Origin: Streptomyces zagrosensis
Lineage (GTDB): Bacteria > Actinomycetota > Actinomycetes > Streptomycetales > Streptomycetaceae
Assembly (NCBI RefSeq): GCF_014203645.1
Contig: NZ_JACHJL010000004.1
Span: 372,001 to 436,000, forward strand
Direction of reading: 5' to 3'
DNA length: 64,000 nt
Made by a program: the position numbers and the translations under genes. Shown piece by piece: positions 58,158-64,000 of the stretch. Under the pieces are notes generated by a model. That model ran no database searches, was not told the DNA's origin, and saw only the letters and a list, made by a program, of their open reading frames with translations. How positions within the stretch are numbered: position 1 is the first letter of the stretch; every line of letters begins with the position of its first letter.

Positions 58158-59185
58158 GCCGGATGAAGCGCAACGGCGACGACGAACCCGGCCGATCGGG
58201 CGGCGGGGCGGGGAATGGATCGGGGAGTGGGTCAAGCGCCAGGTCAGGCGCTGGGTCGAGTCACGACCGTGGCAGGCACCACAGCCCGGACCGGGTGGAA
58301 CGCGGCCGAAGCGAACGCGTGCGGCCCGAGCCGATGCAGGGAGGCCGGCCGGCCGGTGAGCACGAGGTGCGCGGCCTGGCCTTCCGGGACGACCTACGCG
58401 TCGAGGAACCCGAACGGCAGCCGCTCGCCCCGGCAATCGCCCCGGCACCCCGGCTGACCTGGCAAAAGCTCACATTCTTGCCCGTCACCGTCGCGGTCGG
58501 ACTGCTGGCCACCTGGTTATGGTTCCAAGGCGCCGATCTCGACTCCATCGCGCGCAACGCCATCGCGGACGGCAATGTGTGGCTGCGGCTGCGGCAGCAC
58601 ATCGAACTCACCGTGATCTCCACGTTCTTTGTGCTGATCATCGCCATTCCGCTGGGCATCGCACTCACCCGGCGCAAGCTGCGGTCCGCGGTCCCGGTGG
58701 TGATGGCCATCGCCAACATCGGCCAGGCCACCCCCGCCATCGGGCTGCTGGCGCTGCTGGTGATCTGGATGGGCATCGGCACCAAAGCGGCGCTGTTCGG
58801 CATCGTCGCGTACGCCGTACTACCCGTACTCTCCAACACGGTCGCGGGCCTACGCGCCATCGATCCCACACTGGTAGAGGCCGCACGCGGCATCGGCATG
58901 TCGGCACTTGGGGTGCTGGGGCGGGTGGAGTTGCCGCTGGCCGTGCCGCTGATCCTGGCTGGCGTACGCACCGCCCTGGTGCTCAACGTCGGCACGGCGA
59001 CGCTGGCGTACTTCGGCGGCGCCGGCGGCCTCGGCGACCTGATCGCCACCGGCATCAACAACCAGCGCATGCCGGTCCTGGTGCTCGGGTCCATCCTCAC
59101 GGTGGCGCTCGCGCTGCTGGTGGACTGGCTGGCGTCTGTGGTCGAACTGCTGCTGCGCCCGCGCGGGCTTGAGGGGGACGCATGA
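58154..59185 (+). CDS. opuCD: Betaine/osmoprotectant ABC permease, second, with long N-terminal tail
   Basis: 343 residues. The first 95 are Gly/Ser/Arg/Glu-rich and disordered, not seen in typical OpuCD. Then six helices with the EAA loop AIDPTLVEAARGIGMSALGV. A TTA codon (58517-58519, codon 122) occurs in the first helix. ATGA overlap with the ATPase before it and the binding protein after it. Confidence 0.92.
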   Translation: MSRMKRNGDDEPGRSGGGAGNGSGSGSSARSGAGSSHDRGRHHSPDRVERGRSERVRPEPMQGGRPAGEHEVRGLAFRDDLRVEEPERQPLAPAIAPAPRLTWQKLTFLPVTVAVGLLATWLWFQGADLDSIARNAIADGNVWLRLRQHIELTVISTFFVLIIAIPLGIALTRRKLRSAVPVVMAIANIGQATPAIGLLALLVIWMGIGTKAALFGIVAYAVLPVLSNTVAGLRAIDPTLVEAARGIGMSALGVLGRVELPLAVPLILAGVRTALVLNVGTATLAYFGGAGGLGDLIATGINNQRMPVLVLGSILTVALALLVDWLASVVELLLRPRGLEGDA

Positions 59186-60264
59186 GGACACCTGATACGA
59201 GCCCGCCCCAGGGGGCTGCCCAGGGGCGCACCCGGTTGGGCGCCCGAATAAGTGCCCGGGTGAGCGCCCGCATGGGTGCCCCGCGGCGGAGTCGGACGGT
59301 GCTCGGCGCGGGACTCGCGGCGGCGCTGCTGGCCCCGGCGCTGCTGAGCGGCTGCGGGCTGCACAGCGGAAGCATCATGGCCGACGATGTGGAGCCGGGC
59401 ACGATAGGCCAAGGTAAGCCGCTCAAGGGCGCCGACCTGACCGTGACGTCAAAGGAGTTCACCGAGCAGATCATTCTGGGCCAGATCATGGGCATCGCCT
59501 TCCAGGCGGCCGGGGCGAAGGTGCTTGACCGCACGGGAATCCAGGGCTCGATCGGGGCCCGGGAGGCGATCAAGTCCGGTGACGCGGACGCGATGTACGA
59601 GTACACGGGCACCGCCTGGATCACCTACCAGGGCAACGAGAAGCCGATCACCGATCCGCACGAGCAGTGGCTCGCGGTACGCGACGCGGACCACAAGAGC
59701 GGCATCGAATGGCTACAGCCCGGCCAGCTCAACAACACGTACACGCTGACGACGAACGAGGCGAACGCCAAGAAGTACGGCACCAAGAACCTCTCGGACG
59801 TGGCCGCGGCGACCAAACGGGATTCGCCGCCGACGCTGTGTGTGGAGACCGAGTTCTCGGTGCGCGATGACGGCCTGCCCGGGATGCGTAAGGCGTACGG
59901 GATGAAGCTCCCCGGCTCACGGGTGCGGAAGATGGACGCCGGGGTCATCTACCGCGAGGTGAGCAAGGGCTCGGCCTGCACCTTCGGCGAGGTCACGGCC
60001 ACCGATGGGCGCATTCAGGCGATGAACCTGGTGGTGATGAAGGACGACAAGCACTTCTTCCCCAACTACAACGCCGCCCCGGAGATCAACGGCAAGGCGC
60101 TCAAGAAGCACCCCGAGATCGCGGACGTGCTCAACCCGATCACCAAGAAGCTGACCAACGCGGTAGCGCAGCGGCTCAACGCGAAGGTGGACGTGGACGG
60201 CGATGACCCGCACGACGTGGCGCTTGACTGGCTGGTGGACGAGGGGTTCGTGAAGGAGGGCTGA
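59182..60264 (+). CDS. opuCC: Betaine/osmoprotectant ABC substrate-binding lipoprotein
   Basis: 360 residues. A long basic N-terminus precedes a hydrophobic stretch and the lipobox LLSGC with the lipidated Cys58. LTVTSKEFTEQIILGQIMG starts the OpuAC-type domain, with the aromatic TGTAWITYQG and the late DVALDWLVDEGFV. It captures glycine betaine, choline or carnitine outside the membrane. The 40 residues before the signal are unusually long. It ends the operon, with no terminator hairpin of note. Confidence 0.92.
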   Translation: MRTPDTSPPQGAAQGRTRLGARISARVSARMGAPRRSRTVLGAGLAAALLAPALLSGCGLHSGSIMADDVEPGTIGQGKPLKGADLTVTSKEFTEQIILGQIMGIAFQAAGAKVLDRTGIQGSIGAREAIKSGDADAMYEYTGTAWITYQGNEKPITDPHEQWLAVRDADHKSGIEWLQPGQLNNTYTLTTNEANAKKYGTKNLSDVAAATKRDSPPTLCVETEFSVRDDGLPGMRKAYGMKLPGSRVRKMDAGVIYREVSKGSACTFGEVTATDGRIQAMNLVVMKDDKHFFPNYNAAPEINGKALKKHPEIADVLNPITKKLTNAVAQRLNAKVDVDGDDPHDVALDWLVDEGFVKEG

Positions 60265-60440
60265 TTCGGGGGCGGGTTGGTTCCTGGAGGGGCTGAGGCT
60301 TGGAGGGGGCTGAGGCTTGGAGGGCTGAGGTGGCGCGCGTCGAGGTCCGCGGGGCACGTGGTCGGGCTCTGGTGAGCCCGACCACCCCAGCGGCGATCCC
60401 GTGCTGGATCGGTGCGGGACCTGACTTCGTGTAGGGGCGT

Positions 60441-60704
60441 TCAGGTGTCATAGACGGTGGGGCGGTGCCCGACGTGTACCACCCACACCACCAGCTCGCC
60501 GTTGTCGATCGTGTAGAGCACCCGATAGCCGCCCACCCGTAGGCGGCGGCGGTCGGGCTGGGAGACCAGAGCGGTGGATTTGAGCCCCATCGGGTCGGTC
60601 TCCAGCTCGGTCAGCTTGGCCAGGACACGGAGGGCCATGTCGCGCGGGATCTTGCGAAGCTCGGCTTGGGCGTCGGGTCGGAAGACGGTGCGGTACTCAC
60701 TCAC
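60441..60704 (-). CDS. RelE/ParE-type toxin
   Basis: 87 residues from GTG 60704. YRTVFRPDAQAELRKIPRDMALRVLAKL and RRLRVGGYRVLYTIDNGELVVWVVHVGHR match the RelE fold. RelE-type toxins cut mRNA in the ribosome; ParE-types hit gyrase, and the two cannot be separated here. The start overlaps the antitoxin gene by eight bases, the usual antitoxin-first order. Confidence 0.88.
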   Translation of the reverse strand: MSEYRTVFRPDAQAELRKIPRDMALRVLAKLTELETDPMGLKSTALVSQPDRRRLRVGGYRVLYTIDNGELVVWVVHVGHRPTVYDT

Positions 60705-60966
60705 TGCGCGCCAGCGTCTCCCTCATGATCTCCTCGATCGGGATGCCGGGTGCCGAATTGGCCATGCGCTCGTCGATGATGCGGTTGATCTCGCGCTCTT
60801 CCCATTCCTGGTACCTGCGCAGCACCTCGATGGAGACCACCGCTGCGACCTCCTTGCCGCGGCGCGTGATGACAGTGGGCACGTCGTCGCGATCAGCGCG
60901 CTCCACCACCTCGGCAAGGTGGGCGCGCACATCGCGGATGGACTCTATGGGCAGAGGCTGCGTCAT
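60697..60966 (-). CDS. Phd/YefM-type antitoxin
   Basis: 89 residues from ATG 60966. IESIRDVRAHLAEVVERA and VITRRGKEVAAVVSIEVLRRYQEWEE match the Phd/YefM DNA-binding domain, and the acidic tail should bind the toxin. Antitoxin and toxin repress their own promoter, which lies in the gap upstream. Confidence 0.88.
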   Translation of the reverse strand: MTQPLPIESIRDVRAHLAEVVERADRDDVPTVITRRGKEVAAVVSIEVLRRYQEWEEREINRIIDERMANSAPGIPIEEIMRETLARSE

Positions 60967-61456
60967 GCGCTCAAGCGTACCGAGTGACCCATGTGTACAC
61001 AACAGACCATGGCGGTGGACGGCCCCGCTTAGCGGCGGGCGCGTGTTGGGGACGTGCTGGGGACGTGCTGGTTGGACTTGCGCTGGATTGGTGCCGGGTA
61101 GGGACTGCGATGGCCGCGACTTCGCCCGAAGCTTGGTGCTGAACATTCCGTTTTTCGTTGTGCCATGCGGCTCCCGCGAGAACGACGGTCACGGCGGTGC
61201 GGAGGTGCGCGATCTCGCCGGGCAGTTGTGACGGCCAGCACCCAGGCGAGGTGGGGGCGCACGGCCTTAGCCGCCGAGTACGCCGGTACTGTCCGTGTGG
61301 AACAGCGTGTGCGCGAGCGCCATCCCGGCCGGGCCGCCGGAGGCAGTGGTCTCCGGTTCGTACGGAGGTGGCGGTCCAACTCGCTGATCGAAACCTTCCC
61401 GGCAGTGGTGTTTCGCATGGGCCCCAGCCGCGAATCGGGGCCCGTGCGGGTGTCCG
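60967..61456. other. 490-base gap with a possible broken small gene
   Basis: Coding character on the minus strand switches frame: one frame reads MRNTTAGKVSISELDRHLRT and the other ends MALAHTLFHTDSTGVLGG before TAA. They are listed separately. Otherwise the region includes the antitoxin promoter and no recognised gene. Confidence 0.45.
61267..61418 (-). pseudogene. Frameshifted small gene (possible peptide precursor)
   Basis: ATG 61418 opens a frame with good third-position GC bias for about 31 codons (ISELDRHLRTNRRPLP). From about 61323 the bias is strong in another frame that reads MALAHTLFHTDSTGVLGG and stops at 61267-61269. A single-base shift near 61325-61330 would join them into a peptide of about 50 residues ending in Gly-Gly. 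Sequencing error, true decay, or two tiny overlapping genes are possible. Confidence 0.4.
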
Positions 61457-61825
61457 CTACCTGCCCGATCGCCTGCTGCCTGTGCGTCGTGGTGTTCGCT
61501 GGTTCAGGTGGGCGAGGGTGCGGGTGTAGTGGTGGGTCCAGAGGTGGTTGATGTGGGTGAGTGCGGTGGTGGCGAGGAGTTGGAGTGCGGGGGTGGCGGT
61601 GGGTAGGCGGAGTGGTGGTTCGTTTTCGCAGAGGTCGGCGGTGCCGAAGGTAGAGACGTGGAAGCGGGCGTGGCCGCTGTGGGCACGGTGAGTGGCCATC
61701 CACACGTCTACCTCGGCGATGGTGAGCCTGTCGTCTGCCTCGGCTTCGCACTCGTCGCCGTCTCCCAGGCAAAACGCGGCGTAGCCGTGCCGGTGGGTCT
61801 GCCAGTGGCGGGGCAGGGGGATCAT
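61457..61825 (-). CDS. Hypothetical protein of accessory operon
   Basis: 122 residues from ATG 61825, AAGGAAACC upstream. RHGYAAFCLGDGDECEAEAD and ATHRAHSGHARFHVSTFGTADLCENEPP look like a small folded domain with cysteines and several histidines. The final 40 residues are Thr/His/Arg-rich. It overlaps the NUDIX gene by ATGA. Similar short proteins are common near Scr1-type regulators in Streptomyces. Confidence 0.7.
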   Translation of the reverse strand: MIPLPRHWQTHRHGYAAFCLGDGDECEAEADDRLTIAEVDVWMATHRAHSGHARFHVSTFGTADLCENEPPLRLPTATPALQLLATTALTHINHLWTHHYTRTLAHLNQRTPRRTGSRRSGR

Positions 61826-62271
61826 GGTCGGGTTTCCTTTCGGGGTGGGGTGGTGAGGGCGGCGTGTAGGGCGCGGGTGATGACGTCGTCCAAGCCCTCG
61901 CTTGCGACCCAGCGACGGCGGTGGGGTGTGGGGTGGCAGTGACAAAGGCTAAATTCCCCGGCCGCCACCTGGGCGTCGGTGCCGGAGGTCCATCCGCCAT
62001 CGACGACCAGGGTCATGCGCTCGGGGCGGCGGAAGTCCGTGGCCAGGACGCGATGGCGAGGTGGCAGTTGCAGCCCGAGTGCGCATGCGGTGCGTGCGGC
62101 TGCGGACAGCAACAACTCACCAGGGCGCAGGATGACACCAGGCAGATACCACGGCGGCGCACCCTCGTGCACGAGGAGAACCTGCGGCAGACCGCCGGTC
62201 ACATCGCCTGGTGCGTGGGGGTTGCGGGGTTTCCAGATCAGCAGGGCTACGCGAAGTTGCCGGGCGCTCAT
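61822..62271 (-). CDS. NUDIX-like protein
   Basis: 149 residues from ATG 62271. QVLLVHEGAPPWYLPGVILRPGELLLSAAAR resembles the start of a NUDIX box (G-x5-E-x7 region), but the canonical REUxEE is weakened (LLLSAAARTACALGL), so catalysis is uncertain. ATGA overlaps at both ends tie it to the neighbouring genes. Confidence 0.7.
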   Translation of the reverse strand: MSARQLRVALLIWKPRNPHAPGDVTGGLPQVLLVHEGAPPWYLPGVILRPGELLLSAAARTACALGLQLPPRHRVLATDFRRPERMTLVVDGGWTSGTDAQVAAGEFSLCHCHPTPHRRRWVASEGLDDVITRALHAALTTPPRKETRP

Positions 62272-62942
62272 GGGGTGCTGTCTGGGGTGGCGGGGGTGTC
62301 GGCGAGGTGGTCGAGCCCGCAGTCGCTGGGTGTCTTGCCGTTGGTGGTCATGATCCCGGCAGCATCCGCGCCATCCGACCAGAAGAATCCGCCCGCCCCG
62401 GCGAGCGCGTCCAGCGGCAGTTGGATGCGGTGGGGGTTGGTACGCAGCTCGCCTTCCGCTAGAGCTTTCGGGTCGAACAGCGCGCCCTCGTAAGCTTGTT
62501 GAAACTCTACGTCTGTAGCGGGCTCCCACCCGTTTACGGGGTCGGACCGGTCAGTGTTGGCGTTGGCGTTGGCGAGGAAGAACCGCAAGACGGTTCCCTG
62601 GACCGTTCGTACGGTGTGCTGCCCGGTCAGCACCAAGCTCCGCTTACCCGGACTGCTCACGGGCGGCCCACTGTTCTCACGCCGGTGCCCCGCGCCCCGG
62701 TGCGCGTGCAGCGCGTCCACGGCTTCTCGGTACTGCGGCCAATCCCGCAACGCGCGAGCCCGGTCCCGGACGATGGCCACCGCCCGGCACGTGGCGCAGG
62801 GCTGAGTGCTGGGCTTGGCGTCGGCGTCGGCGTCTTCCACCAGGGGTACGTCAGACGCCAACTGATCGTTGAGCGCTAGTAGTTGAGACAGCTTGGCGTC
62901 GATTGGTTCCGGGGCTGGCGGCCAGTGTTCAGGCTTCTGCAT
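62268..62942 (-). CDS. Hypothetical protein with CxxC motif
   Basis: 224 residues from ATG 62942. An N-terminal helix is followed by QPCATCRAVAIVRDRARALRDWPQY with a CxxC pair. DADADA and ANANANT tracts are coded by GTCGGC and GTTGGC tandem repeats in DNA. Late segments DPKALAEGELRTNPHRIQLP and IMTTNGKTPSDCGLDHL may form a second domain. No family recognised. Confidence 0.68.
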   Translation of the reverse strand: MQKPEHWPPAPEPIDAKLSQLLALNDQLASDVPLVEDADADAKPSTQPCATCRAVAIVRDRARALRDWPQYREAVDALHAHRGAGHRRENSGPPVSSPGKRSLVLTGQHTVRTVQGTVLRFFLANANANTDRSDPVNGWEPATDVEFQQAYEGALFDPKALAEGELRTNPHRIQLPLDALAGAGGFFWSDGADAAGIMTTNGKTPSDCGLDHLADTPATPDSTP

Positions 62943-62947
62943 GGGGA

Positions 62948-63133
62948 TCAACCACCGTCACGGTGGCGGCAGCTGGGGCAAGCGCAGTCCGGCCACCGGG
63001 CCGGGTAGTGCTCTCTCAGCCACCGGGGCGTCACGTCGTCGGGTTCGATGGTGAAAACCGTCGCGGCCCGACTGATCCGAGGCGGGTCCTCGCCGGGGCG
63101 TCGGCGGTAGACCTTGATGGTCATCGTCGTCAT
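62948..63133 (-). CDS. Small hypothetical protein, first gene of accessory operon
   Basis: 61 residues from ATG 63133 (GGAGTAAAAG upstream). MTTMTIKVYRRRPGEDPPRI and WPDCACPSCRHRDGG suggest a small protein with a Cys-x-Cys-x2-Cys, possibly zinc-binding, end. It starts the minus-strand operon divergent from the XRE regulator. Confidence 0.65.
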   Translation of the reverse strand: MTTMTIKVYRRRPGEDPPRISRAATVFTIEPDDVTPRWLREHYPARWPDCACPSCRHRDGG

Positions 63134-63182
63134 GACTTTTACTCCAGGAAGTGTGCGACAACCTCCCTCGCGCGCAAGCGAC

Positions 63183-63212
63183 TTGACTGCACGTCAGATA
63201 ATCACGTAGATA
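63183..63212 (+). promoter_or_regulatory. Consensus-type promoter toward the XRE gene
   Basis: TTGACT (63183-63188), 18 bases, and TAGATA (63207-63212). The region is AT-richer than its surroundings. AGATAAT occurs twice (63196 and 63208), overlapping the -10 region. A start near 63219 would give a leader of about 110 bases. Confidence 0.6.
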
Positions 63213-63249
63213 ATGAGGGAGTCGGCTTGGCCACTGAGTGTGATCAAGC

Positions 63250-63286
63250 ACTTACAGCATCCGCTAGGTGTGCGTAGGCTGTAAGT
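63250..63286. promoter_or_regulatory. Inverted repeat, candidate XRE operator
   Basis: ACTTACAGC (63250-63258) and GCTGTAAGT (63278-63286) are perfect complements 19 bases apart, and CTAGGT/ACCTAG (63264 and 63287) forms a second interlocked pair. They lie between the promoter and the regulator start. Confidence 0.6.
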
Positions 63287-63330
63287 ACCTAGGCCTTAAA
63301 CCCGCGAAGTTAAAGGGAGGTCGAACGCCC

Positions 63331-64000
63331 ATGCCCATGGAGACCGACGACCGTGGTCATACTTCCGAAAGCGGCAGCATGTTGCAGTTCTTCGGCGGAA
63401 GACTGCGCAAGGTCCGGAAGGATATGGGCTGGTCACAGGAAGTGACAGCACTGAAGGCGCACAGCACGAACGCCATGATTAGTTACATCGAGAACGCCAA
63501 GCGCATCCCTACGGAGCAATTGGCTCAAGATCTCGACGTCGCCTTTGAGACTGACCTCTTCAGCGAGATGCACTCGCTAGTGCTCGAATACGTGTACCCG
63601 GATTGGTTTCGTCCGTACGCCGAACTTGAGTGCCAAGCCACGGCTATCCGGATCTTTGACTCGCAACTCGTATCCGGACTGCTCCAGACCGAGGCATACG
63701 CGCGAAGCGTTCTCGCCGCACGGCGCCCGGCCCAGCTCGATGACCTGGTGGCCGCTCGGATGACCCGGCAGCAAGTTCTCGAGCGCGAGAACCCCCCACG
63801 CTTGTGGGTGGTACTTGATGAGATGGCCTTAATGCGGCACATCGGCGGTCGCGATGTGATGCGCGAACAACTTCATCGGCTGCTTGATGCCGCACGGAAC
63901 CCTCTGTGCGTCGTCCAGATCATCCCGCGCCAGGTTGCGGCGCATCCCGGCATCGAAGGCCCCTTCACGCTGCTCAGCTTCGACGGAGGTGGTGACGTGC
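63331..64000 (+). CDS. Scr1-family XRE regulator, partial
   Basis: The first 223 residues are in the window and the stop is beyond it. From ATG 63331 (GGGAGG upstream) come the helix-turn-helix (FFGGRLRKVRKDMGWSQEVT, then STNAMISYIENAKRIP) and the DUF5753 domain (EATAIRIFDSQLVSGLLQTE, DEMALMRHIGGRDVM). Such proteins act as antitoxin-like regulators, usually with a DUF397 partner downstream. A TTA codon (63829-63831) points to bldA control. Codon use is less GC-biased than the core genes, a sign of acquired DNA. Confidence 0.9.
   Translation, partial: MPMETDDRGHTSESGSMLQFFGGRLRKVRKDMGWSQEVTALKAHSTNAMISYIENAKRIPTEQLAQDLDVAFETDLFSEMHSLVLEYVYPDWFRPYAELECQATAIRIFDSQLVSGLLQTEAYARSVLAARRPAQLDDLVAARMTRQQVLERENPPRLWVVLDEMALMRHIGGRDVMREQLHRLLDAARNPLCVVQIIPRQVAAHPGIEGPFTLLSFDGGGDV

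Overview
The window is typical Streptomyces chromosome: very high GC, strong GC bias at third codon positions, GTG starts, frequent ATGA/TGATG gene overlaps, and marker genes such as ssgG, the nagF-nagE1-nagE2 GlcNAc transporter with DasR sites, hppD, and a cysM-cysO pair with a JAMM peptidase. The gene order from about 26 to 56 kb matches what I recall of the Streptomyces coelicolor SCO2900-2928 core region. The flanks look more variable.

Layout. 1-16 kb: truncated Gfo/Idh/MocA oxidoreductase, SDR, an Rrf2 regulator divergent from an NmrA-like protein, a sodium:solute symporter with its DUF3311 partner, DUF445 protein, SGNH hydrolase, DUF1707/LiaF-like protein, an ABC-2 exporter (ATPase plus two permeases) and a class A penicillin-binding protein with a huge disordered N-terminus. 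16-24 kb: MerR/MFS pair, a Gdx/SugE guanidinium exporter under a guanidine-III riboswitch, GroES-like protein, DUF3618, Bcp peroxiredoxin, a histidine kinase without a response regulator, and a ProP-like transporter. 24-26 kb: two overlapping HNH nuclease genes built from repeated HTH-like units, followed by an atypical class I tRNA with anticodon UAG.

26-42 kb: rdgB, a lipoprotein, rph, the nag PTS genes, an MBL-fold hydrolase, a membrane-anchored PemK-like protein, cysM-cysO with a likely cysteine leader peptide and a Mec-type JAMM peptidase, an amino-acid permease, DUF2017-clpS, and pncB/pncA of NAD salvage. 42-54 kb: secreted M6 protease, three tandem RDD membrane proteins, ssgG, VOC protein, two small secreted proteins and a GlcD-like oxidase. 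54-60 kb: hppD divergent from an Lrp regulator that is followed by a four-gene glycine-betaine ABC operon. 60-64 kb: accessory module with a Phd/RelE pair, a tightly overlapping operon including a NUDIX protein, and a divergent Scr1-type XRE regulator cut by the window end.

Cross-cutting observation: TTA leucine codons, rare in Streptomyces and read by the bldA tRNA, occur in five genes (first HNH gene, a small membrane protein, both betaine permeases, and the XRE regulator), which suggests developmental control of translation for those genes. The most unusual locus is 24.25-25.87 kb, where an RBS-masking hairpin, a TTA codon, two HNH genes and a tRNA-Leu(UAG)-like gene lacking the long variable arm lie together.
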